Part shown: positions 1-10,970 of the stretch, piece after piece
Layout of the letters: every line of letters starts with the position of its first letter
Position numbering within the stretch: position 1 is the stretch's first letter
Assembly: GCF_004761865.1 (NCBI RefSeq)
Contig: NZ_SJDM01000006.1
Span: 62,001-126,000 of the forward strand
DNA length: 64,000 nucleotides
DNA from: Crenalkalicoccus roseus
Lineage (GTDB): Bacteria > Pseudomonadota > Alphaproteobacteria > Acetobacterales > Acetobacteraceae
Reading direction: 5' to 3'
Made by a program: the position numbers and the translations under genes
Notes under the pieces: model-generated
What the model saw: only the letters and a program-made list of their open reading frames with translations
What the model was told of the DNA's origin: nothing
Database searches by the model: none

Positions 1-1029
1 ATCCTCGCCGGGCGGCAGGGTGGCGAGGCGGAGGCTGCGCCCGGGCCGCAGCCGCGGCAGGGCGAGCTCCGCGGCCCGCGCCGCCGCCCGCGCGCCGGCG
101 GCGTCGCCGTCGAAGCAGAGCACCGGCTCGGGGCTGAGCTGCCACAGCGCCTCGAGCTGCTCCTCCGTCAGCGCCGTGCCCAAGGGGGCGACGGCGCCGG
201 CGAAGCCCGCCTGGTGCAGGGCGATGACATCCATGTAGCCCTCCACCGCCACCACCGCGGCGCCGCGGAACGCCCCCTCCCGCGCCAGATCGAGGCCATA
301 GAGGCTGTGCCGCTTGCGGAACAGCGCCGTCTCCGGCCCGTTGACGTATTTCGGCTGCCCCTCGCCGAGGATCCGCCCGCCGAAGCTGACGGTGCGCCCG
401 CGGCGGTCGCGGATCGGGAAGATCACGCGCTGGAAGAACAGGTCCACGAGGCCGGAGCGGGGGTCGTCGGGATCGCGCGGCTTCATCAGCCCCGCCGCGA
501 CGAGCTGCGCCGGCTCGATCCCCTCCGCCTTCAGCTCCGCCGCCAGCGCCCCCCGCCCCTCCCCGGCCCAGCCGAGGCCGAAGCGGGCGATGGTTTCCTC
601 CGTGAGGCCGCGGCGGCGCAGGTAGTCGAGCGCGGCGCGCCCTTCGGGCAGGCGCAGGCGGCGGCGGAAGGCGGCCTCGGCGGCGGCGAGCACGGCATGG
701 AGATCGCGCGCCCGCGCCTCCCGCGCCGCCGCCTCGCGCGAGGGCTTCGGCACCTCGATCCCCGCCTCGGCGGCGAGGCGCTCCACCGCCTCGGGGAAGG
801 AGGCGCCCTCGGCGCGCATGACGAAGCTGATCGCGTCGCCATGGGCGCCGCAGCCGAAGCAGTGGAAATGGTCGTCGTAGACGTAGAAGCTCGGCGTCTT
901 CTCGTTGTGGAAGGGGCAGCAGCCCTTCCACTGCCGCCCGTTGCGCACGAGGCGCACCTTCCGCCCGATCAGCGCCGGCAGCGGCGTGCGGGCGCGCAGC
1001 TCGTCGAGGAAGGCGGGAGGCAGGGCCAT
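1..1029 (-). CDS. dnaG: DNA primase DnaG, C-terminus cut off by window edge
   Basis: DNA primase makes RNA primers at the replication fork and works with the replicative helicase. About 343 residues are visible from an ATG at 1029. The N-terminal CHC2 zinc ribbon is intact, with Cys38, His41, Cys57 and Cys60. A Toprim-like segment follows from about residue 260, with the EGYMD motif and a later DGDAAG aspartate motif. The C-terminal helicase-interacting part lies outside the window. The gene is 72 bp downstream of yqeY on the same strand, an order common in Alphaproteobacteria, where rpoD often follows. Identification is secure from the zinc-ribbon and Toprim motifs. Confidence 0.95.
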   Translation of the reverse strand, partial: MALPPAFLDELRARTPLPALIGRKVRLVRNGRQWKGCCPFHNEKTPSFYVYDDHFHCFGCGAHGDAISFVMRAEGASFPEAVERLAAEAGIEVPKPSREAAAREARARDLHAVLAAAEAAFRRRLRLPEGRAALDYLRRRGLTEETIARFGLGWAGEGRGALAAELKAEGIEPAQLVAAGLMKPRDPDDPRSGLVDLFFQRVIFPIRDRRGRTVSFGGRILGEGQPKYVNGPETALFRKRHSLYGLDLAREGAFRGAAVVAVEGYMDVIALHQAGFAGAVAPLGTALTEEQLEALWQLSPEPVLCFDGDAAGARAAARAAELALPRLRPGRSLRLATLPPGED

Positions 1030-1101
1030 GCGAGGGGAAGTCTAGCGCCTGCCGCGCCCCCCGCCAGGGGCGGCCCGCAAAAGAAGGGAGAAACCGCGGG
1101 T

Positions 1102-1569
1102 TCAGCCGCCGAGCGCCTCCTTCACCAGCGGCCCCGCCCGGGAGAGGTCCATGCTCGCCGCGTGCCTGGCCCGCAGCAGGGCCATCACCTTGCCCATCTC
1201 CTTCACCCCGCTCGCCCCGGATTCGGCGATCGCGGCGCGGATCGCCTCCCGCATCGCCGCCTCGTCCATCTGCCGCGGCAGGAAGGATTCGATGACGCGG
1301 ATCTCCGCCTCCTCCTTCTCCGCGAGTTCGGGGCGGTTGCCCTGGCGGTAGAGCTCGGCGCTCTCCCGCCGCGACTTCACCATGCCCCGCAGCATGGTGG
1401 CGATCTGCTCGTCCGGCACCCTTTCCACGCCCGAGGGGCGGGCGGCGATGTCGGTCTCCTTCAGCTTCGCCATGATCATGCGGATGGTGGAGGTGCGGGC
1501 GGCATCGCCCGCCTTCATCGCCGCCTTCATCTCCTCGCTGAGGCGGCTGCGCAGGTCCTCGGCCATCAT
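1102..1569 (-). CDS. GatB/YqeY domain-containing protein
   Basis: A 155-residue protein matching the stand-alone YqeY family, which resembles the tail domain of the GatB amidotransferase subunit. Its exact role is not established, though tRNA-related functions are often suggested. The helical pattern with conserved stretches MKAGDAARTSTIRM and EIRVIESFLP is typical. Two consecutive ATG codons are possible starts (1569 or 1566). An AGGAAGGAG ribosome-binding site lies 5 to 8 nt upstream and fits both. The gene reads into dnaG and is divergent from carA, with 127 bp between them that hold a palindromic promoter region. Confidence 0.9.
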   Translation of the reverse strand: MMAEDLRSRLSEEMKAAMKAGDAARTSTIRMIMAKLKETDIAARPSGVERVPDEQIATMLRGMVKSRRESAELYRQGNRPELAEKEEAEIRVIESFLPRQMDEAAMREAIRAAIAESGASGVKEMGKVMALLRARHAASMDLSRAGPLVKEALGG

Positions 1570-1632
1570 GCGGTCTCCTTCCTGCCCTTCTCTATAGGGC
1601 GCCCCCGTGGGCGGCGCACGGGGCCGCGGACG

Positions 1633-1645
1633 GGAAACGCTTTCC
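1633..1645. promoter_or_regulatory. Upstream GGAAA-N3-TTTCC inverted repeat, candidate second operator
   Basis: A 13-bp inverted repeat with arms GGAAA and TTTCC around CGC. It has the same half-sites and the same 3-nt spacer as the longer palindrome centred 37 bp downstream at 1676. Both lie in the yqeY-carA divergent region. Function is inferred from this resemblance. Confidence 0.4.
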
Positions 1646-1661
1646 GGACCCATCAGGCGGC

Positions 1662-1690
1662 TTGTATTGGGAAATATTTTCCCACATAGT
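1662..1690 (+). promoter_or_regulatory. carA promoter with a 17-bp palindromic operator in the spacer
   Basis: A plausible -35 element TTGTAT (1662-1667) and -10 element CATAGT (1685-1690) are separated by exactly 17 bp. Those 17 bp are a perfect inverted repeat, TGGGAAA-TAT-TTTCCCA. The expected transcription start falls at about 1697, the A of the carA ATG, so the message may be leaderless. A protein bound to the palindrome would block RNA polymerase. The N-terminal DNA-binding domain of the downstream CarA is the obvious candidate. The inverted repeat is seen directly; the promoter and binder are inferences. Confidence 0.55.
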
Positions 1691-1696
1691 GGGGCC

Positions 1697-3091
1697 ATGC
1701 GGACGGTCGAGGACATCATCGCCCTGCTCGGCGGCCCGGAGGCCGCGGCGCAGCGCTGCGGCATCGGCACCGAGGCGGTGCGCAAATGGCGCCAGGCCCG
1801 CGCCATCCCGCCGAGGCACTGGCCGGCGATCCTCGCCGCCACCGGCCTCTCCCTCTCCGACCTTCCCGGCGCCCCCGTTGCGGAGACCCCTGCCCCCATG
1901 GCCCATCCGGACAGCCCCCCCGACGGCACGGCCCCCACCCGCGCACCCGACGGCGCGACCGCCTGCCTCGTGCTCGGCGACGGCACGGTGCTCTGGGGGG
2001 TGGGGTTCGGCGCCCACGCCACCACGGTGGGGGAGGTCTGCTTCAACACCGGCATGACCGGCTACCAGGAGACGCTGACCGACCCCTCCTATGCCGGGCA
2101 GATCATCACCTTCACCTTCCCGCACATCGGCAATGTCGGCGCCAACCCCGAGGACATCGAGGCGACGACGCCGGCCGCCCGCGGCCTCGTGGTCCGGCAG
2201 GACCTGACCGAGCCCTCCAACTGGCGCGCCACCCGCCACCTCGACGACTGGCTGAAATCCCATGGCGTCCCCGGCATCGCCGGGGTAGACACCCGCGCGC
2301 TGACCGCCCGCATCCGCGACGGCGGTCCGCCCAACGGCGTGCTCTGCTTCCCCCCGGACCGGCGCTTCGACATCGGGGCGCTGCGGGCCCGGGCCGCTGC
2401 CTGGCCCGGCCTCGAGGGCATGGACCTCGCCCGCGAGGTCTCCTGCCGCCAGTCCTACCGCTGGGACGAGACGGAATGGGCCTGGCCGCAGGGCTACGGC
2501 CGCCAAGCCGCGCCGCGGCACAGGGTGGTCGCCGTGGATTACGGCGCCAAGCGCAACATCCTGCGCTGCCTCGCCTCCGCCGGCCTCGACGTCACCGTGG
2601 TGCCGGCGACCGCGACGGCGGAGGAGATCCTGCGCCACGCGCCCGACGGCGTGTTCCTCTCGAACGGTCCCGGCGACCCGGCCGCCACCGCCGAATACGC
2701 CGTGCCCGCCATCCGCGGCGTGCTGGAGAAGCGGGTGCCGCTGTTCGGCATCTGCCTCGGCCACCAGCTCCTCGCCCTGGCGCTCGGGGCCAGGACCTAC
2801 AAGCTCGACCGCGGGCATCGCGGCGCCAACCAGCCGGTGAAGGACCTCGCCACCGGCCGGGTCGAGATCACCAGCCAGAATCACGGCTTCGCGGTGGATG
2901 AGAAGACGCTGCCCGCGGGCGTGCGGGCGACGCATGTCTCGCTGTTCGACGGCTCGAACGAGGGGCTGGCCTGCGAGGACCTGCCGGCCTTCTCCGTGCA
3001 GTACCATCCGGAGGCCGCGCCGGGCCCTTCCGACAGCCGCCACCTGTTCCACCGCTTCGTGGAGCTGATCGAGAAGCACAAGGGAGGATAG
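1697..3091 (+). CDS. carA: Carbamoyl phosphate synthase small subunit with N-terminal HTH domain
   Basis: Glutaminase subunit that feeds ammonia to CarB for arginine and pyrimidine synthesis. From the ATG at 1697 the protein is 464 residues, about 65 longer than usual. Residues 1 to about 58 form a Cro/YdaS-like helix-turn-helix (motifs GGPEAAAQRCGI and EAVRKWRQ). A Pro/Ala-rich linker follows, then the CarA domain from about residue 85. The class I amidotransferase nucleophile is Cys353 in GICLGHQ, and the His-Glu pair is in QYHPE. There is no stop codon between HTH and enzyme. An ATG at 1898 (residue 68) could start a conventional CarA, but its nearest GGAG is 12 nt away. Fusion, or two products from one frame, are both possible. 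Confidence 0.9.
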   Translation: MRTVEDIIALLGGPEAAAQRCGIGTEAVRKWRQARAIPPRHWPAILAATGLSLSDLPGAPVAETPAPMAHPDSPPDGTAPTRAPDGATACLVLGDGTVLWGVGFGAHATTVGEVCFNTGMTGYQETLTDPSYAGQIITFTFPHIGNVGANPEDIEATTPAARGLVVRQDLTEPSNWRATRHLDDWLKSHGVPGIAGVDTRALTARIRDGGPPNGVLCFPPDRRFDIGALRARAAAWPGLEGMDLAREVSCRQSYRWDETEWAWPQGYGRQAAPRHRVVAVDYGAKRNILRCLASAGLDVTVVPATATAEEILRHAPDGVFLSNGPGDPAATAEYAVPAIRGVLEKRVPLFGICLGHQLLALALGARTYKLDRGHRGANQPVKDLATGRVEITSQNHGFAVDEKTLPAGVRATHVSLFDGSNEGLACEDLPAFSVQYHPEAAPGPSDSRHLFHRFVELIEKHKGG

Positions 3092-3096
3092 CGGGC

Positions 3097-3855
3097 ATGT
3101 TCGACCTCACCGGCCGCGTCGGCCTCGTCACCGGCGGCAATGGCGGAATCGGCCTCGGCCTCGCGCGTGGCCTGGCCAGGGCGGGCGCCGCCGTGATGGT
3201 CGCCGGCCGCGACGCCGCGAAGAACGCGGCCGCCGTCGCCGAGCTCCGCGCCCTCGGCGCCGAGGCGGAGGCGGTGATGGTGGACGTCACCTCCGCCGAC
3301 AGCGTCGCCGCCATGGTGGCGCGCACGGTGGAGCGCTTCGGCCGGCTCGACATCCTGGTCAACAATGCCGGCACCAACATCCGCAACCGGCCCGAGGTCT
3401 ACCGGCCGGAGGACTGGCACACGGTGCTCGCCACCAACCTGACCAGCACCATGCTGGCGAGCCAGGCGGCCTGGCCGCACCTGAAGGGAGGCGGGCACGG
3501 GCGCGTCATCAACAACGGCTCCATGCTCTCGATCTTCGGCCTGCCCCTGCACGCCGCCTACGGCGCCTCGAAGGGCGGGGTGGTGCAGCTCACGAAGTCG
3601 CTCGCCGTCGCCTGGGCGGCGGACGGCATCACCGTGAACTGCATCCTGCCCGGCTGGATCGACACGGAGCTGACGCGCAAGGCGCGGCGCGACATGCCGG
3701 CGCTGCACGACAACGTGCTGGCCCGCACGCCGAAGGGCCGCTGGGGCGACCCGGCGGATTTCGAGGGCATCGCCGCCTTCCTCGCCTCCGATGCCGCCGC
3801 CTTCATCACCGGCGTCGCGATCCCGGTGGACGGCGGCTTCTCGATCCAGGGCTGA
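3097..3855 (+). CDS. SDR family oxidoreductase
   Basis: A 252-residue classical short-chain dehydrogenase/reductase, cytosolic and NAD(P)-dependent. The cofactor motif TGGNGGIG is at residues 12-19, NNAG is in the middle, and the catalytic Tyr155/Lys159 pair is in YGASK. The C-terminal PVDGG is typical. Overall it resembles the gluconate or 2-keto-3-deoxy sugar dehydrogenase branch (KduD-like), but the substrate cannot be read from the sequence. It starts 5 bp after carA and is followed 11 bp later by a LysE-type exporter. It is therefore probably co-transcribed inside the carA-carB interval although not obviously linked in function. Confidence 0.9.
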   Translation: MFDLTGRVGLVTGGNGGIGLGLARGLARAGAAVMVAGRDAAKNAAAVAELRALGAEAEAVMVDVTSADSVAAMVARTVERFGRLDILVNNAGTNIRNRPEVYRPEDWHTVLATNLTSTMLASQAAWPHLKGGGHGRVINNGSMLSIFGLPLHAAYGASKGGVVQLTKSLAVAWAADGITVNCILPGWIDTELTRKARRDMPALHDNVLARTPKGRWGDPADFEGIAAFLASDAAAFITGVAIPVDGGFSIQG

Positions 3856-3866
3856 GCGGAAGCGCC

Positions 3867-4493
3867 ATGCCCTCCGCGGAGACGCTGCTGGTCTTCGCCG
3901 CCCTCTCGCTCGGCCTTGCGCTGACGCCGGGGCCGAACATGCTCTACCTCGTCTCGCGCGCGCTGGCGCAGGGCACGGGGATGGTGTCGCTGCTCGGCTG
4001 CCAGGCGGGATCGCTCGCCATCATGCTGGCGGCCGCGGCGGGCATCACCGCGGCGCTGCTGGCGATCCCGCACGCCTGGGACGTGCTGCGCCTGGCCGGC
4101 GCCGCCTACCTCGCCTTCCTCGCCTGGCAGTGCCTGCGCCCGGGCGGGCGGCCGCTCTTCGCCCCGCGGCCGCTGCCGCGCGAGCCGGCCGCGCGGCTGT
4201 TCGGCATCGGCCTCGCCACCGCGGCGCTGAACCCGAAGGTGGCGCCGTTCTACATGGCGGCGCTGCCGCCCTTCCTCGACCCGGTCCGCGGCGACGTGTT
4301 CCTGCAGGGGATGGTGCTCGGCGCGGTGCAGATCGGCGTCGCCGTCCTGTTCGACGCGCTGCTCGTGCTCGGCGCCGCGGGCGTGGCGCGCTTCCTCGGC
4401 GCGCGGCCCGGCTGGATGGCCGCCCAGCGCTGGCTGCTCGGCGGCGCGCTGGCGCTGCTCGCGGCGAGGCTCGCGGCCGAAAGCCGCCCCTGA
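3867..4493 (+). CDS. LysE family translocator
   Basis: A 208-residue inner-membrane protein of the LysE/RhtB family, which exports amino acids and related small molecules. The N-terminal signature LALTPGPNML, the following Gly-rich helix and about six hydrophobic segments are typical. The length matches the family. It lies 11 bp after the SDR gene and 36 bp before carB in the same direction. The exported compound is unknown. Its place between the two carbamoyl phosphate synthase genes, which feed arginine synthesis, is suggestive but not evidence of an arginine substrate. Confidence 0.88.
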   Translation: MPSAETLLVFAALSLGLALTPGPNMLYLVSRALAQGTGMVSLLGCQAGSLAIMLAAAAGITAALLAIPHAWDVLRLAGAAYLAFLAWQCLRPGGRPLFAPRPLPREPAARLFGIGLATAALNPKVAPFYMAALPPFLDPVRGDVFLQGMVLGAVQIGVAVLFDALLVLGAAGVARFLGARPGWMAAQRWLLGGALALLAARLAAESRP

Positions 4494-4529
4494 CCCCCAC
4501 CCTTCCGCCGCCCGACACGGACGATCCCC

Positions 4530-7775
<3,246 letters not shown>

Positions 7776-7780
7776 AAAGC

Positions 7781-7808
7781 GCGGGGGTTGCCGGAACCGG
7801 CCCCCCGC
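7781..7808. terminator. GC-rich hairpin between carB and greA
   Basis: The segment starts GCGGGGGTT and ends AACCGGCCCCCCGC, so it can fold into a stem with an inner GGTT/AACC pair and an outer GCGGGG/CCCCGC pair. No T-run follows, so it is a weak terminator candidate. It could equally be a structured leader before greA. Confidence 0.3.
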
Positions 7809-7892
7809 CCTTGTCGTTTCCCCCGCCGCCATAATGGGCCCGCTGCCGGATCGGTGACGGGGGCAGTCGAGGATACGAAGGAAGGGTCTGCC

Positions 7893-8366
7893 GTGCAGAA
7901 GTTCCCCATGACCGCCGAGGGTCTGGCGAAGCTTGAGGAGGAGCTGAAGCAGCTCAAGACCGAGGAGCGCCCGGCCGTCATCCGCGCGATCGCGGAGGCC
8001 CGCGCGCATGGCGACCTTTCGGAAAATGCCGAGTACCACGCCGCGCGCGAGCGTCAGTCCTTCATCGAGGGCCGTATCGCCGAGCTCGAGGCCATCATTC
8101 CGGCCGCCGAGGTGATCGACGTCTCCCGGCTCTCCGGCGACCAGGTGAAGTTCGGCGCCCGCGTCACCATCCTCGACGAGGAGACCGAGGAGCAGAAGAC
8201 CTACCGCATCGTCGGCGCGCACGAGGCCGACATGAAGGAAGGCTCCATCTCCATCTCCTCTCCGCTCGCCAAGGCGCTGATCGGGCGCAAGGTCGGCGAC
8301 TCCGTCGAGGTGCCCGCCCCGGGCGGCGCGCGCGCCTACGAGATCACCGACGTCCGGTACGGCTAG
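7893..8366 (+). CDS. greA: Transcription elongation factor GreA
   Basis: GreA rescues stalled RNA polymerase by stimulating cleavage of the transcript 3' end through the secondary channel. The 157-residue protein has the N-terminal coiled-coil (start [20 protein letters not shown]) with the acidic tip segment DLSENAEY, then the C-terminal FKBP-like globular domain. The start is a GTG at 7893. It gives the canonical length and N-terminus with a GGAAGGG purine run upstream; an open frame extends further upstream but lacks family similarity. The gene follows carB at 117 bp and is 6 bp before ilvA. Confidence 0.95.
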   Translation: MQKFPMTAEGLAKLEEELKQLKTEERPAVIRAIAEARAHGDLSENAEYHAARERQSFIEGRIAELEAIIPAAEVIDVSRLSGDQVKFGARVTILDEETEEQKTYRIVGAHEADMKEGSISISSPLAKALIGRKVGDSVEVPAPGGARAYEITDVRYG

Positions 8367-8372
8367 CCCGCC

Positions 8373-9623
8373 GTGCCCCCCCGCGGACTCGCCCCGGCGC
8401 TCGCCGAGCCGCCGGCGGCCGCGCCTGTCACCCTCGCCGAGGTGCGGGCCGCCGCCGAGCGCATCCGCGGCGCCGTGCTGCGCACGCCGACGCTGTTCTC
8501 GGACGCCGTCTCGCGCGTCGCCGGCAGCAGGGTCTGGCTGAAGCTCGACAACCTGCAGCCGACCGGCGCCTTCAAGGAGCGCGGCGCCGCCAACCGCATC
8601 GCGCTGCTCACGCCGCGCGAGCGCGCGGCGGGCGTGATCGCCATGTCCGCAGGCAACCATGCCCAGGCGGTGGCGCGCCACGCGAGCCTCGCCGGCATCG
8701 CCGCCACCATCGTCATGCCCCGCTTCACCCCCGCCACCAAGGTGGTGCGTACGGAGGGCTGGGGCGCGCGCGTGGTGCTGCACGGCGAGACGCTGGCCGA
8801 GGCCGCGGCGCATGCGCACGAGCTCGCGCTGCGCGACGGCCTCACCTTCATCCATCCCTACGACGATCCGGGCGTGATCGCGGGCCAGGGCACGCTTGCC
8901 CTCGAGATGCTGGAGGACGCGCCGGAGACCGACACACTGGTCATCCCGGTCGGTGGCGGCGGCATGCTCGCCGGCTGCGCTGCCGCGGTGCGCGAGCTGC
9001 GCCCCGATGTCGCGATCTTCGGCGTGGAGGTGGAGGGCTATCCCGCCATGTGGCAGCGTCTGCACGGGCTGCCGGTGCAGGTGGGCGGCCCGACCATCGC
9101 CGAGGGCATCGCCGTGCGCGACATCGGCGAGGTGCCGATGGCGCTGATCCGCCGCCTCGGCATCGAGGTGCTGGTGGTGCCGGAACGCGCGGTGGAGCAG
9201 GCGATCGCCCTGCTCGCCGAGGGCGCCAAGGTGGTGGCGGAGGGCGCCGGCGCCGCCGGGCTCGCCGCCCTCCTCGCCTTTCCCGAGCGCTTCGCCGGCC
9301 GCGCTGTGGGCACGCCGGTGTGCGGCGGCAACATAGACGCGCGCATTTTGGCGAACGTGCTGCTGCGCCAGCTCCTGCGCGACGGGCGCATCCTGCGCCT
9401 GCACCTCTCCATTCCCGATCGCCCGGGCGTGCTGGCCGATATCGCGGCGCGCGTCGCCGCTGCCGGCGGCAACGTGATCGAGGTGAGCCACCAGCGCCTC
9501 TTCGCCGCGCCCTCGGTGCAGAGCGCCGAGCTCGAGCTGATGATCGAGGTGCGGGACGCCGCCCAGGGGGCGGCGATCATCGCGGCGCTGGAGGCGGGGG
9601 ATTACGTGGTGCGGCGCGGCTGA
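8373..9623 (+). CDS. ilvA: Threonine ammonia-lyase (threonine dehydratase)
   Basis: A PLP enzyme converting threonine to 2-oxobutanoate and ammonia, the first step of isoleucine synthesis. The 416 residues (GTG start) comprise a fold-type II catalytic domain with PLP-binding Lys in PTGAFKERGAANR (about residue 68), SAGNHAQ, and the phosphate-binding loop VGGGGM. A short C-terminal ACT-like regulatory domain follows from about residue 330 (LSIPDRPGVLADIAARVAAAGGN). The single ACT-like domain is typical of the shorter enzyme type. It starts 6 bp after greA, so the two are probably co-transcribed. Confidence 0.92.
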   Translation: MPPRGLAPALAEPPAAAPVTLAEVRAAAERIRGAVLRTPTLFSDAVSRVAGSRVWLKLDNLQPTGAFKERGAANRIALLTPRERAAGVIAMSAGNHAQAVARHASLAGIAATIVMPRFTPATKVVRTEGWGARVVLHGETLAEAAAHAHELALRDGLTFIHPYDDPGVIAGQGTLALEMLEDAPETDTLVIPVGGGGMLAGCAAAVRELRPDVAIFGVEVEGYPAMWQRLHGLPVQVGGPTIAEGIAVRDIGEVPMALIRRLGIEVLVVPERAVEQAIALLAEGAKVVAEGAGAAGLAALLAFPERFAGRAVGTPVCGGNIDARILANVLLRQLLRDGRILRLHLSIPDRPGVLADIAARVAAAGGNVIEVSHQRLFAAPSVQSAELELMIEVRDAAQGAAIIAALEAGDYVVRRG

Positions 9624-9700
9624 GGGCCGGCCGCGCCGCCTGTCCTCCGCGGGTCGCGCGCGCCGTTGGCGGATCCGCCTGCCAGGGTCGCGCCTGGGGC

Positions 9701-9750
9701 GGAGCGCGGAGGGCTGGAGCCGCTTCCGCGGCTGCCTGGACGGAAACGGT
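9701..9750 (+). repeat. Short dispersed repeat (family 2) between convergent genes
   Basis: This stretch begins GGAGCGCGGAGGGCTGGAGC and continues into CCGCTTCCGCGG and a trailing GGAAACGG. Close variants recur at about 52443-52477 (opposite strand), 53627-53658 and 54400-54501. It lies in the gap between ilvA and the convergent LpxR gene. It can form a hairpin, so a terminator role is possible. Confidence 0.5.
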
Positions 9751-9751
9751 C

Positions 9752-10747
9752 CTAGAACGCGATCGCCAGGGAGATGGATCCGAACTGGTGCGGCCTCGTC
9801 TGGCCGACGAATTCCTTGCTGCGCCAGTCATGGGTATAGCTGAGCCGGATGTTGCGCCAGAACACCGAGGCGCCGAGCTCCAGATCGCCCACGAAGGGGC
9901 GGTGATCCACCGAGGGGCTGTCCCGCCAGGTGTTGCCCGCGAGGAACACGTCACGCGCGACCGCACGTCCCCCGGCGCCGGCGAACAGATACCAGCCGAA
10001 GCCCTCGCCGATCGGCGCGGGCGCGTCGGCGATCGCGGGCCGGATGCGCGCCGGGCCGAAATCGCGCTCCAGCCCCTGGCCGATGCGCAGCCGCGCTCCC
10101 AGGGCGGCATAGATCTGCACGGTCCCCGCGGCCAGGGTCGCCGCCGGCAACGCGTCGATGCTCAGCCCCCCCGGCAGGGTCGCCATGCCGACCCGCCAGA
10201 TCCGCTCCCAGCTCAGGTTCAGCGCGGGCTCGTCGCGCAGCTGGTATCCCCAGCCGCGGGCCTTCGGGTCGCCGAGGATGCGGTGCACGACATCCTGCGT
10301 GCCCCTCGCCAGCGCGCTCGGGCCGATCACGCCCGCCTGCACCGAGAAGCGGTCGAGGTGGTGCTGCGTGCGCCGATCGAGGCTGAGTTCGAGGAACAGG
10401 TGGCCGGCATAGGGACGGTCGCGCGGGTCGGGCAGGCGCGCCCGCTTGTTCACCGGGGTGAACATCGTCTGGCCCAGCGCCAGGCCCCACCGCGCCCTCG
10501 CCGGCCCGAACACGCCTTCCGCCTGCCGGTCCAGCCAGAGCAGGGGTGATGGCAGCCTCTCCTCCGCGGAGTGCCAGGAGAGGCGGAAGCCGTTCGTGTA
10601 CCAGCGGTCCGTATCCCCGGCATAGGCATCGTTCTCGGTGATGATCCCGATGGTCTGGCGTGTGTCCGGCGACGGCAGGCCCTGCCCGGACGCGGCCACG
10701 GGCATCAGCGCGACGCCTGCCAGCAGAAAGGCGGCACGAAGGCACAT
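9752..10747 (-). CDS. LpxR family lipid A 3'-O-deacylase (DUF2219)
   Basis: A 331-residue outer-membrane protein. A signal peptide covers about residues 1-22 (cleavage near ASG-QG). The mature start carries the family signature ENDAYAGDTDRWYTNG and later DRPYAG. Amphipathic strands alternate to a C-terminal phenylalanine, as expected for a beta-barrel. In Salmonella, LpxR removes the 3'-acyloxyacyl group of lipid A and so alters endotoxin. The Asn-Asp of ENDAY corresponds to its active-site region. Here the gene stands alone between ilvA and tRNA-Ser. A tandem GTAAAGAG repeat lies just upstream (10771-10786). Confidence 0.85.
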   Translation of the reverse strand: MCLRAAFLLAGVALMPVAASGQGLPSPDTRQTIGIITENDAYAGDTDRWYTNGFRLSWHSAEERLPSPLLWLDRQAEGVFGPARARWGLALGQTMFTPVNKRARLPDPRDRPYAGHLFLELSLDRRTQHHLDRFSVQAGVIGPSALARGTQDVVHRILGDPKARGWGYQLRDEPALNLSWERIWRVGMATLPGGLSIDALPAATLAAGTVQIYAALGARLRIGQGLERDFGPARIRPAIADAPAPIGEGFGWYLFAGAGGRAVARDVFLAGNTWRDSPSVDHRPFVGDLELGASVFWRNIRLSYTHDWRSKEFVGQTRPHQFGSISLAIAF

Positions 10748-10770
10748 CCTTTGTTTTCCCTGAATTCTTG

Positions 10771-10786
10771 GTAAAGAGGTAAAGAG
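10771..10786. repeat. Two tandem 8-bp repeats upstream of the LpxR-like gene
   Basis: GTAAAGAG occurs twice in a row at 10771-10778 and 10779-10786, 24 bp upstream of the start codon of the divergently read LpxR-like gene. A regulator-binding site is possible, but chance duplication cannot be excluded. Confidence 0.3.
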
Positions 10787-10837
10787 GTCGGACCTTTCCC
10801 TCAGGCGAAAGGCCTCGCTTGCAAAATGGCACAGTCC

Positions 10838-10927
10838 GGATGGGTGGCCGAGTGGTTTAAGGCACCGGTCTTGAAAACCGGCGTAGGAGTCCTCCTACCG
10901 TGGGTTCGAATCCCACCCCATCCGCCA
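10838..10927 (+). tRNA. tRNA-Ser (anticodon UGA)
   Basis: A 90-nt class II tRNA with encoded CCA. The acceptor stem GGATGGG/CCCATCC pairs fully. The anticodon stem CCGGT/ACCGG encloses loop CTTGAAA with anticodon TGA at 10872-10874. The long variable arm GTAGGAGTCCTCCTAC is typical of serine tRNAs. The T arm is GTGGG-TTCGAAT-CCCAC. It reads UCA codons and, by wobble, UCG. Confidence 0.97.
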
Positions 10928-10929
10928 CG

Positions 10930-10954
10930 GCGCTGCCGGAGGCTGCGGCAGCGC
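10930..10954 (+). terminator. Hairpin immediately after tRNA-Ser
   Basis: A perfect 9-bp stem GCGCTGCCG/CGGCAGCGC with a 7-nt loop begins 3 nt after the encoded CCA. No T-run follows. Position and perfect pairing suggest a tRNA terminator or processing signal. It also lies at the 3' end of the convergent kinase gene. Confidence 0.5.
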
Positions 10955-10970
10955 AGGCCCATCCGCCCGT

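Noticed and set aside
10747-10837. Possible tRNA-Ser integration site for a genomic island
   Set aside because: No integrase gene and no second copy of the tRNA 3' end is visible in the window.
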